Below are positions 8,480 through 17,808 of a stretch of DNA of 64,000 bases, piece after piece. The stretch comes from Burkholderia diffusa (GTDB taxonomy: Bacteria > Pseudomonadota > Gammaproteobacteria > Burkholderiales > Burkholderiaceae). How positions within the stretch are numbered: position 1 is the stretch's first letter; every line of letters starts with the position of its first letter. The notes below the pieces were generated by a model. That model was given only the letters and a program-made list of their open reading frames with translations. It did not search any database and was not told where the DNA came from. Where the stretch lies: NCBI RefSeq assembly GCF_902499115.1, contig NZ_CABVPN010000034.1, forward strand, positions 1 through 64,000, read 5' to 3'. The position numbers and the translations under genes are program-made.

Positions 8480-8690
8480 CTTCTGCCCTCCAATGATGGT
8501 TCAGAGACTGGAAATTGCGCCATCGTAGGCATTGACGATTAAGTTCGCAAGTTTACGCTCGCGGCCGCCCGCTACACTTTGTCGCACGTACCGATTCGTT
8601 GCGCACGCCGATGCGTGCGCCGCGTTCGACATCGAACCGGGCCGCGCGCGCACGTCGCGCCGGCCGATCGCCCCGCACAGGAGACACGAC
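8480..8690. promoter_or_regulatory. Divergent control region between the Lrp-type gene and hpd
   Basis: The 211-bp gap holds an AT-richer segment at 8505-8580 (TTGACG at 8532-8537, TTTACG at 8552-8557, TACACT at 8573-8578). TACACT could be the hpd -10 box. No perfect Lrp half-site repeat could be defined by eye. Confidence 0.35.
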
Positions 8691-9788
8691 ATGCAGATCC
8701 CCCAATGGGACAACCCCGTCGGCACCGACGGCTTCGAATTCATCGAATACACCGCTCCGGATCCGAAAGCGCTCGGACAACTGTTCGAACGGATGGGTTT
8801 CACCGCGATCGCGCGCCATCGCCACAAGGACGTGACGGTCTACCGCCAGGGCGACATCAACTTCATCATCAACGCCGAACCCGATTCGTTCGCGCAACGC
8901 TTCGCACGCCTGCATGGCCCGTCGATCTGCGCGATCGCGTTCCGCGTGCAGGACGCCGCGAAGGCGTACAAGCACGCGCTCGAACTCGGCGCGTGGGGCT
9001 TCGACAACAAGACGGGCCCGATGGAGCTGAATATCCCGGCGATCAAGGGCATCGGCGATTCGCTGATCTACTTCGTCGACCGCTGGCGCGGCAAGAACGG
9101 CGCGCAGCCGGGCGCGATCGGTGACATCAGCATCTACGACGTCGACTTCGAGCCGATCGCCGGCGCGAACCCGAACCCCGTCGGCCACGGCCTCACCTAC
9201 ATCGACCACCTGACGCACAACGTGCATCGCGGCCGCATGCAGGAATGGGCCGAGTTCTACGAGCGCCTGTTCAACTTCCGCGAAGTGCGGTACTTCGACA
9301 TCGAAGGCAAGGTGACCGGCGTGAAGTCGAAGGCGATGACCTCGCCGTGCGGCAAGATCCGGATCCCGATCAACGAGGAAGGCTCGGACACGGCCGGCCA
9401 GATTCAGGAATACCTCGACGCGTACCACGGCGAAGGCATCCAGCACATCGCGCTCGGCACGAACGACATCTACGGCGCGGTCGACGGCCTGCGCGGCAAG
9501 AGCGTGAAGTTGCTCGACACGATCGACACGTATTACGAGCTGGTCGACCGCCGCGTGCCGAACCACGGCGAATCGCTGGACGAACTGAAGAAGCGCAAGA
9601 TCCTGATCGACGGTGCCCGCGACGACCTGCTGCTGCAGATCTTCACCGAGAACCAGATCGGCCCGATCTTCTTCGAGATCATCCAGCGCAAGGGCAATCA
9701 GGGCTTCGGCGAAGGCAACTTCAAGGCGCTGTTCGAATCGATCGAACTCGACCAGATCCGCCGCGGCGTGGTCCAGGACAAGGCCTGA
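8691..9788 (+). CDS. hpd: 4-hydroxyphenylpyruvate dioxygenase
   Basis: 365-aa Fe(II) enzyme that converts 4-hydroxyphenylpyruvate to homogentisate in tyrosine catabolism. The three iron ligands are visible as His173 (IDHLTHN), His252 (IQHIALG) and Glu329 (FFEIIQRKG). The C-terminal ending FGEGNFKALFESIE is a family hallmark. ATG 8691 has CAGGAGA 8 nt upstream; the ORF extends further upstream but without a better start. Followed by a bidirectional terminator. The next enzymes (homogentisate 1,2-dioxygenase and fumarylacetoacetase) are not in the window. Confidence 0.97.
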   Translation: MQIPQWDNPVGTDGFEFIEYTAPDPKALGQLFERMGFTAIARHRHKDVTVYRQGDINFIINAEPDSFAQRFARLHGPSICAIAFRVQDAAKAYKHALELGAWGFDNKTGPMELNIPAIKGIGDSLIYFVDRWRGKNGAQPGAIGDISIYDVDFEPIAGANPNPVGHGLTYIDHLTHNVHRGRMQEWAEFYERLFNFREVRYFDIEGKVTGVKSKAMTSPCGKIRIPINEEGSDTAGQIQEYLDAYHGEGIQHIALGTNDIYGAVDGLRGKSVKLLDTIDTYYELVDRRVPNHGESLDELKKRKILIDGARDDLLLQIFTENQIGPIFFEIIQRKGNQGFGEGNFKALFESIELDQIRRGVVQDKA

Positions 9789-9845
9789 CGCAGACGGCCG
9801 CCCGGCGCCCGACAGCCGGGGGCCGCGCGAGCCTCGGCGGCACAT

Positions 9846-9890
9846 GAAAAAAAGGGCGGGAATCCTGCGATTCCCGCCCTTTCGTCTTTT
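9846..9890. terminator. Bidirectional terminator between hpd and the small secreted protein gene
   Basis: Arms GGGCGGGAAT (9854-9863) and ATTCCCGCCC (9870-9879) with a 6-nt loop, an A-tract before and a T-rich tail after. It lies between two convergent genes. Confidence 0.85.
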
Positions 9891-9927
9891 GCGTGGTTTC
9901 GGCGCGGCCTGGCGCCGCGCGAACAGA

Positions 9928-10119
9928 TCAACGCACGTTCGCCTTCGACACGACGCGCGCGGCTGCCGGCTGCGCGTCGGCAGCCTGCGCCGGCGCGATC
10001 TGACGCATCTGCGCGCCGGCTGCCGCCAGTGCGCTCGCGCCTTGCGCGTGCACCGGGCCGGTCATCGCGAAAAACGCGGCGGACACGATCAGGAAACTCT
10101 GGATATGACGTGTGTTCAT
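9928..10119 (-). CDS. Small secreted protein, function unknown
   Basis: 63 aa. Residues 1-25 form a signal peptide (MNTRHIQSFLIVSAAFFAM core, cleavage after VHA). The mature part, about 40 residues, is rich in Ala and Gln with no cysteine. The start is set by a full-length Shine-Dalgarno AAGGAGGTGC directly upstream (10121-10130 on the plus strand), stronger than at most genes here, so it is probably well translated. I recognise no family. Confidence 0.7.
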   Translation of the reverse strand: MNTRHIQSFLIVSAAFFAMTGPVHAQGASALAAAGAQMRQIAPAQAADAQPAAARVVSKANVR

Positions 10120-10439
10120 TGCACCTCCTTTAAAACTGCCGGCGCCTCCCCGGTTGCGTCGAAACAGGCCGACGCGGCCGGGCACCTCCGGCAGGCCGAC
10201 AAGATTAACGGCATTTGTACGAAGATGGGACCGGCTTTACATGCTTTTACATGATGTAACGCATTGCGGCGCGCCGTTTCGTCGATGCGCCGAGGCCAAC
10301 CGGCCGGTGAGCGACGGGTTTATCCCAGTGCTACCATCGCTTAAAACCGGCGAATATGCCGGCCACTGCCGAGACGTTCACAAGACGTCGACGCAATTGA
10401 AGCTTTGGTGATCCCAAACTGGGTGGAGGAGACAGTTCA
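10120..10439. promoter_or_regulatory. Intergenic control region with repeated TTTACATG sites
   Basis: 320 bp between the divergent small secreted gene and the oxidoreductase. TTTACATG occurs at 10236-10243 and again at 10246-10253, exactly 10 bp apart, and the second copy is part of a perfect palindrome TTACATGATGTAA (10247-10259). This looks like a cluster of binding sites on one face of the helix. The regulator is unknown. Confidence 0.5.
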
Positions 10440-13400
10440 ATGAATGCCCCGCTAGACGCAGGCCAACGCGCGTCGCTTGAAGCCGCGCTGAAGTCCGTCA
10501 CGCTTGACGACAAATACACGCTCGAACGCGGCCGCGCGTACATGAGCGGCATTCAGGCGCTCGTGCGCCTGCCGATGCTCCAGCAGGAACGCGACCGCGC
10601 CGCCGGCCTCAACACGGCCGGCTTCATCTCCGGTTATCGCGGCTCGCCGCTCGGCGGCCTCGATCTCTCGCTCTGGAAGGCCAAGCAGCACCTCGCGGCC
10701 CACCAGATCGTCTTTCAGCCCGGTCTCAACGAAGATCTCGCCGCAACCGCCGTGTGGGGCTCGCAGCAGGTGAACCTGTATCCCGGCGCGAAGCACGACG
10801 GCGTGTTCGGCATGTGGTACGGCAAGGGCCCGGGCGTCGACCGCACCGGCGACGTCTTCAAGCACGCGAACTCGGCCGGCTCGTCGAAGCACGGCGGCGT
10901 GCTGGTGTTGGCCGGCGACGACCACGCGGCGAAATCGTCGACGCTCGCTCACCAGTCCGAACACATCTTCAAGGCCTGCGGGCTGCCGGTGCTGTTTCCG
11001 TCCAATGTGCAGGAATATCTCGACTTCGGCCTGCACGGCTGGGCGATGAGCCGCTACTCGGGCCTGTGGGTCGCGCTCAAGTGCGTGACGGACGTGGTCG
11101 AATCGTCGGCATCGGTCGACATCGACCCGCATCGCACCGAGATCGTGCTGCCGACCGACTTCATCCTGCCGGAAGGCGGCCTGAACATCCGCTGGCCGGA
11201 CCCGCCGCTCGTCCAGGAAGCGCGGCTGCTCGACTACAAGTGGTACGCGGCGCTCGCGTACGTGCGCGCGAACAAGCTCGACCGCATCGAGATCGACTCG
11301 CCGAATGCGCGCTTCGGGATCATGACGGGCGGCAAGGCGTACCTCGACGTGCGCCAGGCGCTGACGGACCTCGGCCTCGACGACGAAACCTGCGCGCGGA
11401 TCGGCATCCGCCTGTACAAGGTCGGCTGCGTGTGGCCGCTCGAGGCCCAGGGCGCGCAGGCGTTCGCGCGCGGCCTCGACGAAATCCTCGTCGTCGAGGA
11501 AAAGCGCCAGATCCTCGAATACGCGATCAAGGAAGAACTGTACAACTGGCCCGATGCGCAGCGCCCGCGCGTGTTCGGCAAGTTCGACGAGAAGGACGGC
11601 GCCGGCGGGGAATGGTCGGTACCGATGGGCAACTGGCTGCTGCCCGCGCACTACGAACTGTCGCCCGCGATCATCGCGAAGGCGATCGCGACGCGCCTCG
11701 AGAAGTTCGAGCTGCCGTCCGACGTGCGCGCGCGCATCGCCGCGCGGCTCGCGGTGATCAACGCGAAGGAAATGGCGCTCGCGAAGCCGCACGTGCAGAC
11801 CGAGCGCAAGCCGTGGTTCTGCTCGGGCTGCCCGCACAACACGTCGACCAACGTGCCGGAAGGCTCGCGCGCGATCGCCGGGATCGGCTGCCACTACATG
11901 ACGGTCTGGATGGACCGCAACACGAGCACCTTCAGCCAGATGGGCGGCGAAGGCGTGCCGTGGATCGGCCAGGCGCCGTTCACGGACGAGAAGCACGTAT
12001 TCGCGAACCTCGGCGACGGCACCTATTTCCACTCGGGCCTGCTCGCGGTGCGCGCGGCGATCTCGTCGAAGGCGAACATCACCTACAAGATCCTCTATAA
12101 CGACGCGGTCGCGATGACGGGCGGCCAGCCGGTCGACGGCGTGCTGACGGTGCCGCAGATCACGCACCAGCTCGCGTCCGAGGGCGCGAAGAAGATCGTG
12201 ATCGTCACCGATGAACCGGAGAAGTACGACAGCCAGAAGGCGCTCCTAGCACCAGGCGTGACGATCCATCACCGCGACCAGCTCGACGACGTGCAGCGCG
12301 AGCTGCGCGAGATCGAAGGCACGACGATCCTGATCTACGACCAGACCTGCGCGACCGAGAAGCGCCGCCGACGCAAGCGAGGCACGTATCCGGATCCGGC
12401 GAAGCGCGTCGTGATCAACGACGCGGTGTGCGAAGGCTGCGGCGACTGCTCGGTGCAGTCGAACTGCCTGTCGGTCGAGCCGCTTGAAACCGAATTCGGC
12501 ACGAAGCGCCAGATCAACCAGTCGAGCTGCAACAAGGACTTCTCGTGCGTGAAGGGCTTCTGCCCGAGCTTCGTCACGGTCGAAGGCGGCCAGCTGAAGA
12601 AGCCCAAGGCCGTGTCGGTGGACGGCGGTGCGCTGCCGCCGATCCCGGAGCCGACGCTGCCGGCGATCGACCGTGCCTACGGCGTGCTCGTCACGGGTGT
12701 GGGCGGCACGGGCGTCGTCACGATCGGCGCGCTGCTCGGGATGGCCGCGCACCTGGAGAACAAGGGCGTGACCGTGCTCGACGTCACGGGCCTCGCGCAG
12801 AAGGGCGGCGCCGTGATGAGCCACGTGCAGATCTCGCACGCGCCGACCGACATCCACGCGACGCGGATCGCGATGGGCGAAGCCGACCTCGTGATCGGCT
12901 GCGACGCGATCGTCACGGCTGGCGACGAATGCACGTCGCGCATGCGCCATGACGCGACGCGCGTGGTCGTCAACAGTGCGCAGACGCCGACCGCCGAGTT
13001 CATCAAGAATCCGAACTGGGCGTTCCCGGGCCTGTCCGCGGAAAACGACATCCGCGCGGCGGCGGGTGAAGCCGTCGACTTCATCGACGCGAACCGCTTC
13101 GCGGTCGCGCTGCTCGGCGACGCGATCTACACGAACCCGTTCGTGCTCGGCTACGCGTGGCAGAAAGGCTGGCTGCCGCTCACGCTTGCGTCGCTCGTCC
13201 GAGCGATCGAGCTGAATGCGGTATCGGTCGAGAAGAACCGTGCGGCATTCGACTGGGGCCGCCGCGCCGCCCACGACCTCGCGAGCGTGAAGCAGGCCGC
13301 GGCCGGCGACGCACGCCCGGCGCAAGGCGCCACGGTGATCGCGTTGCACACGAAGAAGGCGGTCGACGCCCTGATCGCGAAGCGCGTGGAATTCCTCACC

Positions 13401-14030
13401 GCGTACCAGAACGCCGCATACGCAGCACGCTATGCAGCCTTCGTCGACAAGGTGCGAGCAGCCGAGCGTGCGCTGGCAGACGGCGACACGATGCAGGAGC
13501 AACTGACCGAAGCGGTCGCGCGCAACCTGTTCAAGCTGATGGCGTACAAGGATGAATACGAAGTCGCGCGGCTGCAGTCCGATCCGGCGTTCCTCGCGCG
13601 CCTGTCGTCGCAGTTCGAAGGCGACTGGAAACTGAAGTTCCATCTCGCGCCGCCGCTGTTCGCGAAGACGGACGCTCACGGCCATCTCGTGAAGAAGGCG
13701 TACGGCCCGTGGATGCTGTCGGCGTTCCGGTTGCTCGCGAAGGCAAAGTTCCTGCGCGGCACGGGCCTCGACCCGTTCGGCCGCACCGAGGAGCGCCGCA
13801 CCGAGCGCGCACTGATCGGCGAGTACGAAGCGCTGATCGACGAAGTGCTGGCCAGGCTGAACGCGGCCAACCACCCGCTCGCGCTCGAGCTGGCGGCGCT
13901 GCCGGACGGCATTCGCGGCTACGGCCACGTGAAGGAGAACAACCTGCGCGCGGTACGCCAGAAGTGGAACACGTTGCTCGCGAAGTGGCGTTCGCCGACG
14001 GGCGGGCAGTCGCGCCAGCAGGTCGCGTAA
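10440..14030 (+). CDS. Fused indolepyruvate ferredoxin oxidoreductase family protein
   Basis: 1196-aa fusion of the alpha and beta/gamma parts of a 2-oxoacid:ferredoxin oxidoreductase. It converts aryl-pyruvates to aryl-acetyl-CoA plus CO2 with thiamine diphosphate. In order: a pyrimidine-binding-like N-terminal domain (FISGYRGSPLGGLD), a TPP-binding domain (WFCSGCPHN, then GIGCHYM and GDGTYFHSG), a ferredoxin-like Cys cluster (Cys664, Cys667, Cys670, Cys676 in CEGCGDCSVQSNC), and a C-terminal gamma domain starting at GVGGTGVVTIG. Preceded by GGAGGAG. Known members of this single-chain form in betaproteobacteria may use other electron acceptors. Substrate range cannot be decided from sequence. 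Confidence 0.88.
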   Translation: MNAPLDAGQRASLEAALKSVTLDDKYTLERGRAYMSGIQALVRLPMLQQERDRAAGLNTAGFISGYRGSPLGGLDLSLWKAKQHLAAHQIVFQPGLNEDLAATAVWGSQQVNLYPGAKHDGVFGMWYGKGPGVDRTGDVFKHANSAGSSKHGGVLVLAGDDHAAKSSTLAHQSEHIFKACGLPVLFPSNVQEYLDFGLHGWAMSRYSGLWVALKCVTDVVESSASVDIDPHRTEIVLPTDFILPEGGLNIRWPDPPLVQEARLLDYKWYAALAYVRANKLDRIEIDSPNARFGIMTGGKAYLDVRQALTDLGLDDETCARIGIRLYKVGCVWPLEAQGAQAFARGLDEILVVEEKRQILEYAIKEELYNWPDAQRPRVFGKFDEKDGAGGEWSVPMGNWLLPAHYELSPAIIAKAIATRLEKFELPSDVRARIAARLAVINAKEMALAKPHVQTERKPWFCSGCPHNTSTNVPEGSRAIAGIGCHYMTVWMDRNTSTFSQMGGEGVPWIGQAPFTDEKHVFANLGDGTYFHSGLLAVRAAISSKANITYKILYNDAVAMTGGQPVDGVLTVPQITHQLASEGAKKIVIVTDEPEKYDSQKALLAPGVTIHHRDQLDDVQRELREIEGTTILIYDQTCATEKRRRRKRGTYPDPAKRVVINDAVCEGCGDCSVQSNCLSVEPLETEFGTKRQINQSSCNKDFSCVKGFCPSFVTVEGGQLKKPKAVSVDGGALPPIPEPTLPAIDRAYGVLVTGVGGTGVVTIGALLGMAAHLENKGVTVLDVTGLAQKGGAVMSHVQISHAPTDIHATRIAMGEADLVIGCDAIVTAGDECTSRMRHDATRVVVNSAQTPTAEFIKNPNWAFPGLSAENDIRAAAGEAVDFIDANRFAVALLGDAIYTNPFVLGYAWQKGWLPLTLASLVRAIELNAVSVEKNRAAFDWGRRAAHDLASVKQAAAGDARPAQGATVIALHTKKAVDALIAKRVEFLTAYQNAAYAARYAAFVDKVRAAERALADGDTMQEQLTEAVARNLFKLMAYKDEYEVARLQSDPAFLARLSSQFEGDWKLKFHLAPPLFAKTDAHGHLVKKAYGPWMLSAFRLLAKAKFLRGTGLDPFGRTEERRTERALIGEYEALIDEVLARLNAANHPLALELAALPDGIRGYGHVKENNLRAVRQKWNTLLAKWRSPTGGQSRQQVA

Positions 14031-14090
14031 CGGCGCGAGGCGGACGTTCGCGGTCGGGACGTCCGCCTCCGCGCGGTGGGCGGTTCACAA

Positions 14091-14127
14091 AAAAAACGCC
14101 ACGGAACGCAGGTTCCGTGGCGTTTTT
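14091..14127. terminator. Bidirectional terminator between the oxidoreductase and maeB
   Basis: Arms ACGCCACGGAAC (14096-14107) and GTTCCGTGGCGT (14112-14123), loop of 4, A-tract before and T5 after. It serves two convergent genes. Confidence 0.9.
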
Positions 14128-14168
14128 CATTGCGCCGCGCGCGATGCGCGGCACACGCGGGCGCGAAC

Positions 14169-16439
14169 TTACTTCGTGTTCGCGTTCGCGGCGGCCACTG
14201 CCGTCATGTTGATGATCCGGCGCACGGTCGCGGCCGGCGTCAGGATGTGGACCGGCTTCGCCGCGCCGAGCAGGAGCGGGCCGACCGTCACGCCTTCGCC
14301 GCCGACCATCTTCAGCAGGTTGTACGCGATGTTCGCCGCTTCGACGTTCGGCATGATCAGCAGGTTCGCTTCGCCCGACAGCGTCGTGCCCGGGAATGCG
14401 GCCTTGCGGACCGCTTCCGACAGCGCCGCGTCGCCGTGCATTTCGCCGTCGACCTCGAGGTTCGGCGCACGCTCGCTGATCAGCTTGCGGGCTTCGGCCA
14501 TGCGGCGCGACGACGCCGACGGCGCGCTGCCGAAGTTCGAGTTCGACAGCAGCGCGGCCTTCGGCACGATGCCGAAGCGCTCGATCTCGGCGGCCGCCTG
14601 GATCGTCATGTCGGCGAGCTGTTCGGCGCTCGGCAGTTCGTTCACGTACGTGTCGCACAGGAACAGGTTGCGGCCCGGCAGCATCAGCAGGTTCATCGCC
14701 GCGAAGTGCTCGGCGCCCTTCGCGCGGCCCAGCACCTGCTCGATGAACTTCAGGTGCGTGTGGTACGTATCGATCATCCCGCAGATCATCCCGTCCGCGT
14801 CGCCCAGATGCACGAGCATTGCGCCGATCAGCGTGTTGAACTTGCGCATCGCGGCCTTCGCGACTTCCGGCGTGACGCCGTCGCGCGCGCCGATCTCGTG
14901 GTAGGCCTGCCAGTAGCGGTGGTAACGCGTGTCGTCTTCCGGATTCACGATCTCGAAATCGACGCCGGCCTTGAGCTTCGAGCCGATCTTCTGCAAGCGC
15001 ATCTCGATGACCGACGGACGGCCGACGATGATCGGCTTCGCGATCTTTTCCTGCAGCACGAACTGCGCGGCGCGCAGCACGCGCTCGTCCTCGCCCTCGG
15101 CGAACACGATGCGCGCCTGCTTCTTCTTCGCGGTCGCGAACACCGGACGCATCACCATGCCGGTGCGGTAGACGGTCGCGCCGAGCTGCTCGCGGTATGC
15201 GTCCATGTCCTGGATCGGACGCGTGGCGACGCCCGAATCCATCGCGGCTTGCGCGACGGCCGGCGCGATCTTGATGATCAGGCGCGGATCGAACGGCTTC
15301 GGAATCAGGTATTCCGGCCCGAACTCGAGCGAGTGGCCTTCATACGCCTTCGCGACTTCCTCGCTCTGGTCGGTCTCCTCGGCCAGCTCGGCGATGGCGC
15401 GCACGCACGCGAGCTTCATTTCTTCCGTGATCGTCGTCGCGCCGACGTCGAGCGCGCCGCGGAAGATGAACGGGAAGCACAGCACGTTGTTGACCTGGTT
15501 CGGATAGTCCGAACGGCCGGTCGCGACGATCGCGTCCGGGCGCACGGCCTTCGCGTCTTCCGGGCGGATTTCCGGTTCCGGGTTCGCAAGCGCCAGGATC
15601 AGCGGGCGGTCGCCCATCGTCTTGACCATGTCCTGCTTCAGCACGCCCGCGCTCGAGCAGCCGAGGAACACGTCGGCGCCGACGATCGCGTCGGCGAGCG
15701 TGCGCGCGTCGGTCGCAGCCGCATAGCGCTGCTTCGACGGGTCGAGGTTGCCGCGCCCTTCGTAGATCACGCCCTTCGAGTCGGCGACGAGGATGTTCGC
15801 CTTCGTGAGACCCAGGTTCACCAGCAGGTCCAGACACGCGATCGCCGCCGCGCCCGCGCCCGAGCACACGAGCTTCACTTCGGACAACTTCTTGCCGACC
15901 ACCTTCAGGCCGTTCAGGATCGCGGCCGACGCGATGATCGCGGTGCCATGCTGGTCGTCGTGGAAGACGGGAATCTTCATGCGCTCGCGCAGCTTCTGCT
16001 CGATGTAGAAGCATTCCGGCGCCTTGATGTCCTCGAGGTTGATGCCGCCGAGCGTCGGCTCGAGCATCGCGATCGCCTCGACGAGCTTGTCGGGGTCGGA
16101 TTCCGACAGTTCGATGTCGAACACGTCGATGCCCGCGAACTTCTTGAACAGGCAGCCCTTGCCTTCCATCACCGGCTTCGCGGCCAGCGGGCCGATGTTG
16201 CCGAGGCCCAGCACGGCCGTGCCGTTCGTGATGACGCCGACGAGGTTGCCGCGCGACGTGTACTTCTGCGCGTCGAGCGGATCGGCGTGGATCGCCTCGC
16301 ACGCGGCGGCGACGCCCGGCGAATACGCGAGCGACAGATCGAGCTGGTTCGACAGCGGCTTGGTCGGGGTGACCGAAATCTTGCCGGGTTTCGGGTTCAG
16401 GTGATAAGCGAGAGCGGCCTGCTTCAGTTGTTCGTCCAT
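14169..16439 (-). CDS. maeB: NADP-dependent malic enzyme, MaeB type
   Basis: 756-aa two-domain enzyme that decarboxylates malate to pyruvate. The N-terminal malic enzyme domain (about 1-430) shows SLAYSPGVA, the GTAIIASAAILNGL segment and the dinucleotide fold VCSGAGAAAIACLDLL. The C-terminal half (about 435-756) is a phosphotransacetylase-like domain without which MaeB is still a malic enzyme; in known MaeB it is regulatory, sensing acetyl-CoA. The start is the ATG at 16439 (MDEQLKQAAL), not an upstream ATG. It is monocistronic and shares the terminator at 14091. Confidence 0.95.
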   Translation of the reverse strand: MDEQLKQAALAYHLNPKPGKISVTPTKPLSNQLDLSLAYSPGVAAACEAIHADPLDAQKYTSRGNLVGVITNGTAVLGLGNIGPLAAKPVMEGKGCLFKKFAGIDVFDIELSESDPDKLVEAIAMLEPTLGGINLEDIKAPECFYIEQKLRERMKIPVFHDDQHGTAIIASAAILNGLKVVGKKLSEVKLVCSGAGAAAIACLDLLVNLGLTKANILVADSKGVIYEGRGNLDPSKQRYAAATDARTLADAIVGADVFLGCSSAGVLKQDMVKTMGDRPLILALANPEPEIRPEDAKAVRPDAIVATGRSDYPNQVNNVLCFPFIFRGALDVGATTITEEMKLACVRAIAELAEETDQSEEVAKAYEGHSLEFGPEYLIPKPFDPRLIIKIAPAVAQAAMDSGVATRPIQDMDAYREQLGATVYRTGMVMRPVFATAKKKQARIVFAEGEDERVLRAAQFVLQEKIAKPIIVGRPSVIEMRLQKIGSKLKAGVDFEIVNPEDDTRYHRYWQAYHEIGARDGVTPEVAKAAMRKFNTLIGAMLVHLGDADGMICGMIDTYHTHLKFIEQVLGRAKGAEHFAAMNLLMLPGRNLFLCDTYVNELPSAEQLADMTIQAAAEIERFGIVPKAALLSNSNFGSAPSASSRRMAEARKLISERAPNLEVDGEMHGDAALSEAVRKAAFPGTTLSGEANLLIMPNVEAANIAYNLLKMVGGEGVTVGPLLLGAAKPVHILTPAATVRRIINMTAVAAANANTK

Positions 16440-16900
16440 GATTGACCTGCGAGAGACATGCGAAATTTTTGACGGTTCAGTACACAGCACCTTGGGCCGC
16501 GTCTACTTGAATCGAAGGGGTGGTCGACTGCGAGACGGCACGCAGCGCGCCGGGTCGGCACGCCATCGAACCTTGGCGGGTGGCAAGAGGAAAGTACAAA
16601 GTACTGAGCGATTTCTAAGGGTCGCCTAGTGTACACCCCGCGCATGACGCATGTTGGTGCAGCGCCGCATCCTTTGCATCAGCGCGCGAGCGGTCCGGCC
16701 CCGTTTGTTTCGCCGGTGGTGAGCCACGCGGCAAACCCGCGCGAATTCCGCCGAAAACCGGCCTGAATCGGGTAAAATAGCCGGCTACGCGCGCAGCGAT
16801 GCGATTGGCCCTCCGATCGCGCCCCGGCCCCTCGGGCAGGTTCCCCTTGCTGCGCCATGGGGCCCGCGCCCGCTCTTCGCTCATCACCCAAGGAATGCCC
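16440..16900. promoter_or_regulatory. Divergent maeB-pyrE intergenic region
   Basis: 460 bp. A -10-like TAAAAT (16773-16778) in the context GGGTAAAATAG lies 123 bp before the pyrE ATG and is the best promoter candidate for pyrE. A short inverted repeat AGTAC-AAA-GTACT lies near 16595-16607. No gene is supported; the short open frames here lack ribosome sites. Confidence 0.4.
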
Positions 16901-17587
16901 ATGACAGGCTACGATCGTCAGTCGATCTCGGATACGACCGCCAAAATCCTGCTCGAAGTACAGGCAGTGCACTTCAATGCAGAAAAACCGTTCATCTTCA
17001 CGTCCGGCTGGGCAAGCCCCGTCTACATCGACTGCCGCAAGCTGATCTCGTATCCGCGCGTGCGCCGTGCGCTGATGGAAATGGCGGAAACGACGATCAT
17101 GCGCGACGTCGGCTTCGAGCAGATCGACTCGGTGGCGGGCGGCGAGACGGCCGGCATCCCGTTCGCGGCATGGCTCGCGGACCGGATGATGGTGCCGATG
17201 CAGTACGTTCGCAAGAAGCCGAAGGGTTTCGGCCGCAACGCGCAGATCGAAGGCCATCTGGAAGAAGGCTCGCGCGTGCTGCTCGTGGAAGACCTGACGA
17301 CCGACAGCCGCAGCAAGATCAACTTCGTCAACGCGCTGCGCACCGCGGGCGCGACGGTGAATCACTGCTTCGTGCTGTTCCACTACAACATCTTCAAGGA
17401 AAGCGTGTCGGTCCTGAAGGACATCGACGTCGACCTGCACGCGCTGGCGACCTGGTGGGACGTGCTGCGCGTCGCGAAGGCCTCGGGCTACTTCGAGACC
17501 AAGACGCTCGACGAAGTCGAGAAGTTCCTGCACGCGCCGGCCGAGTGGTCGGCCGCGCACGGCGGCGCGACGGCTCCGAAGGAGTAA
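16901..17587 (+). CDS. pyrE: Orotate phosphoribosyltransferase
   Basis: 228-aa cytoplasmic enzyme joining orotate and PRPP to give OMP in pyrimidine synthesis. The PRPP-binding signature VLLVEDLTTDSRSK lies at about residues 126-139, with the loop RKKPKGFG and the segment FTSGWASPVYIDCRK near the N-terminus. ATG 16901 was preferred because AAGGA lies 6 nt upstream; ATG 16895 touches that site and cannot be the start. Followed by a good terminator. Confidence 0.95.
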   Translation: MTGYDRQSISDTTAKILLEVQAVHFNAEKPFIFTSGWASPVYIDCRKLISYPRVRRALMEMAETTIMRDVGFEQIDSVAGGETAGIPFAAWLADRMMVPMQYVRKKPKGFGRNAQIEGHLEEGSRVLLVEDLTTDSRSKINFVNALRTAGATVNHCFVLFHYNIFKESVSVLKDIDVDLHALATWWDVLRVAKASGYFETKTLDEVEKFLHAPAEWSAAHGGATAPKE

Positions 17588-17624
17588 TGCCGGGCCGGCA
17601 CGCAGCCGGCACCCTGGCCGAACG

Positions 17625-17657
17625 AGCCGCTCGCCTGATCGCGAGCGGCTTTTTTTT
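17625..17657 (+). terminator. pyrE terminator
   Basis: Perfect arms AGCCGCTCGC (17625-17634) and GCGAGCGGCT (17641-17650), loop CTGATC, then a run of eight T. Confidence 0.92.
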
Positions 17658-17808
17658 CGTCCACCGATCCGCACCGGGGCCGGCCCGCATCGCGCATCGA
17701 ACCCTAATGCTAGACTTGATCCATCGTCGCCATCAGCTGCGCGGGCAACGCACAACGCCAACAATGCCGGGAGCATCGGTCCGGCCCACGTGACGGGAGA
17801 AGCGCCAT

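Noticed and set aside
10452..12167. 571-codon open frame opposite the 2-oxoacid oxidoreductase
   Set aside because: Composition is Arg/Ala/His-rich with no motif, opposite a conserved enzyme; a shadow of high GC.
14076..16445. 789-codon open frame opposite maeB
   Set aside because: Same reason: antisense to conserved malic enzyme and no recognisable domain.
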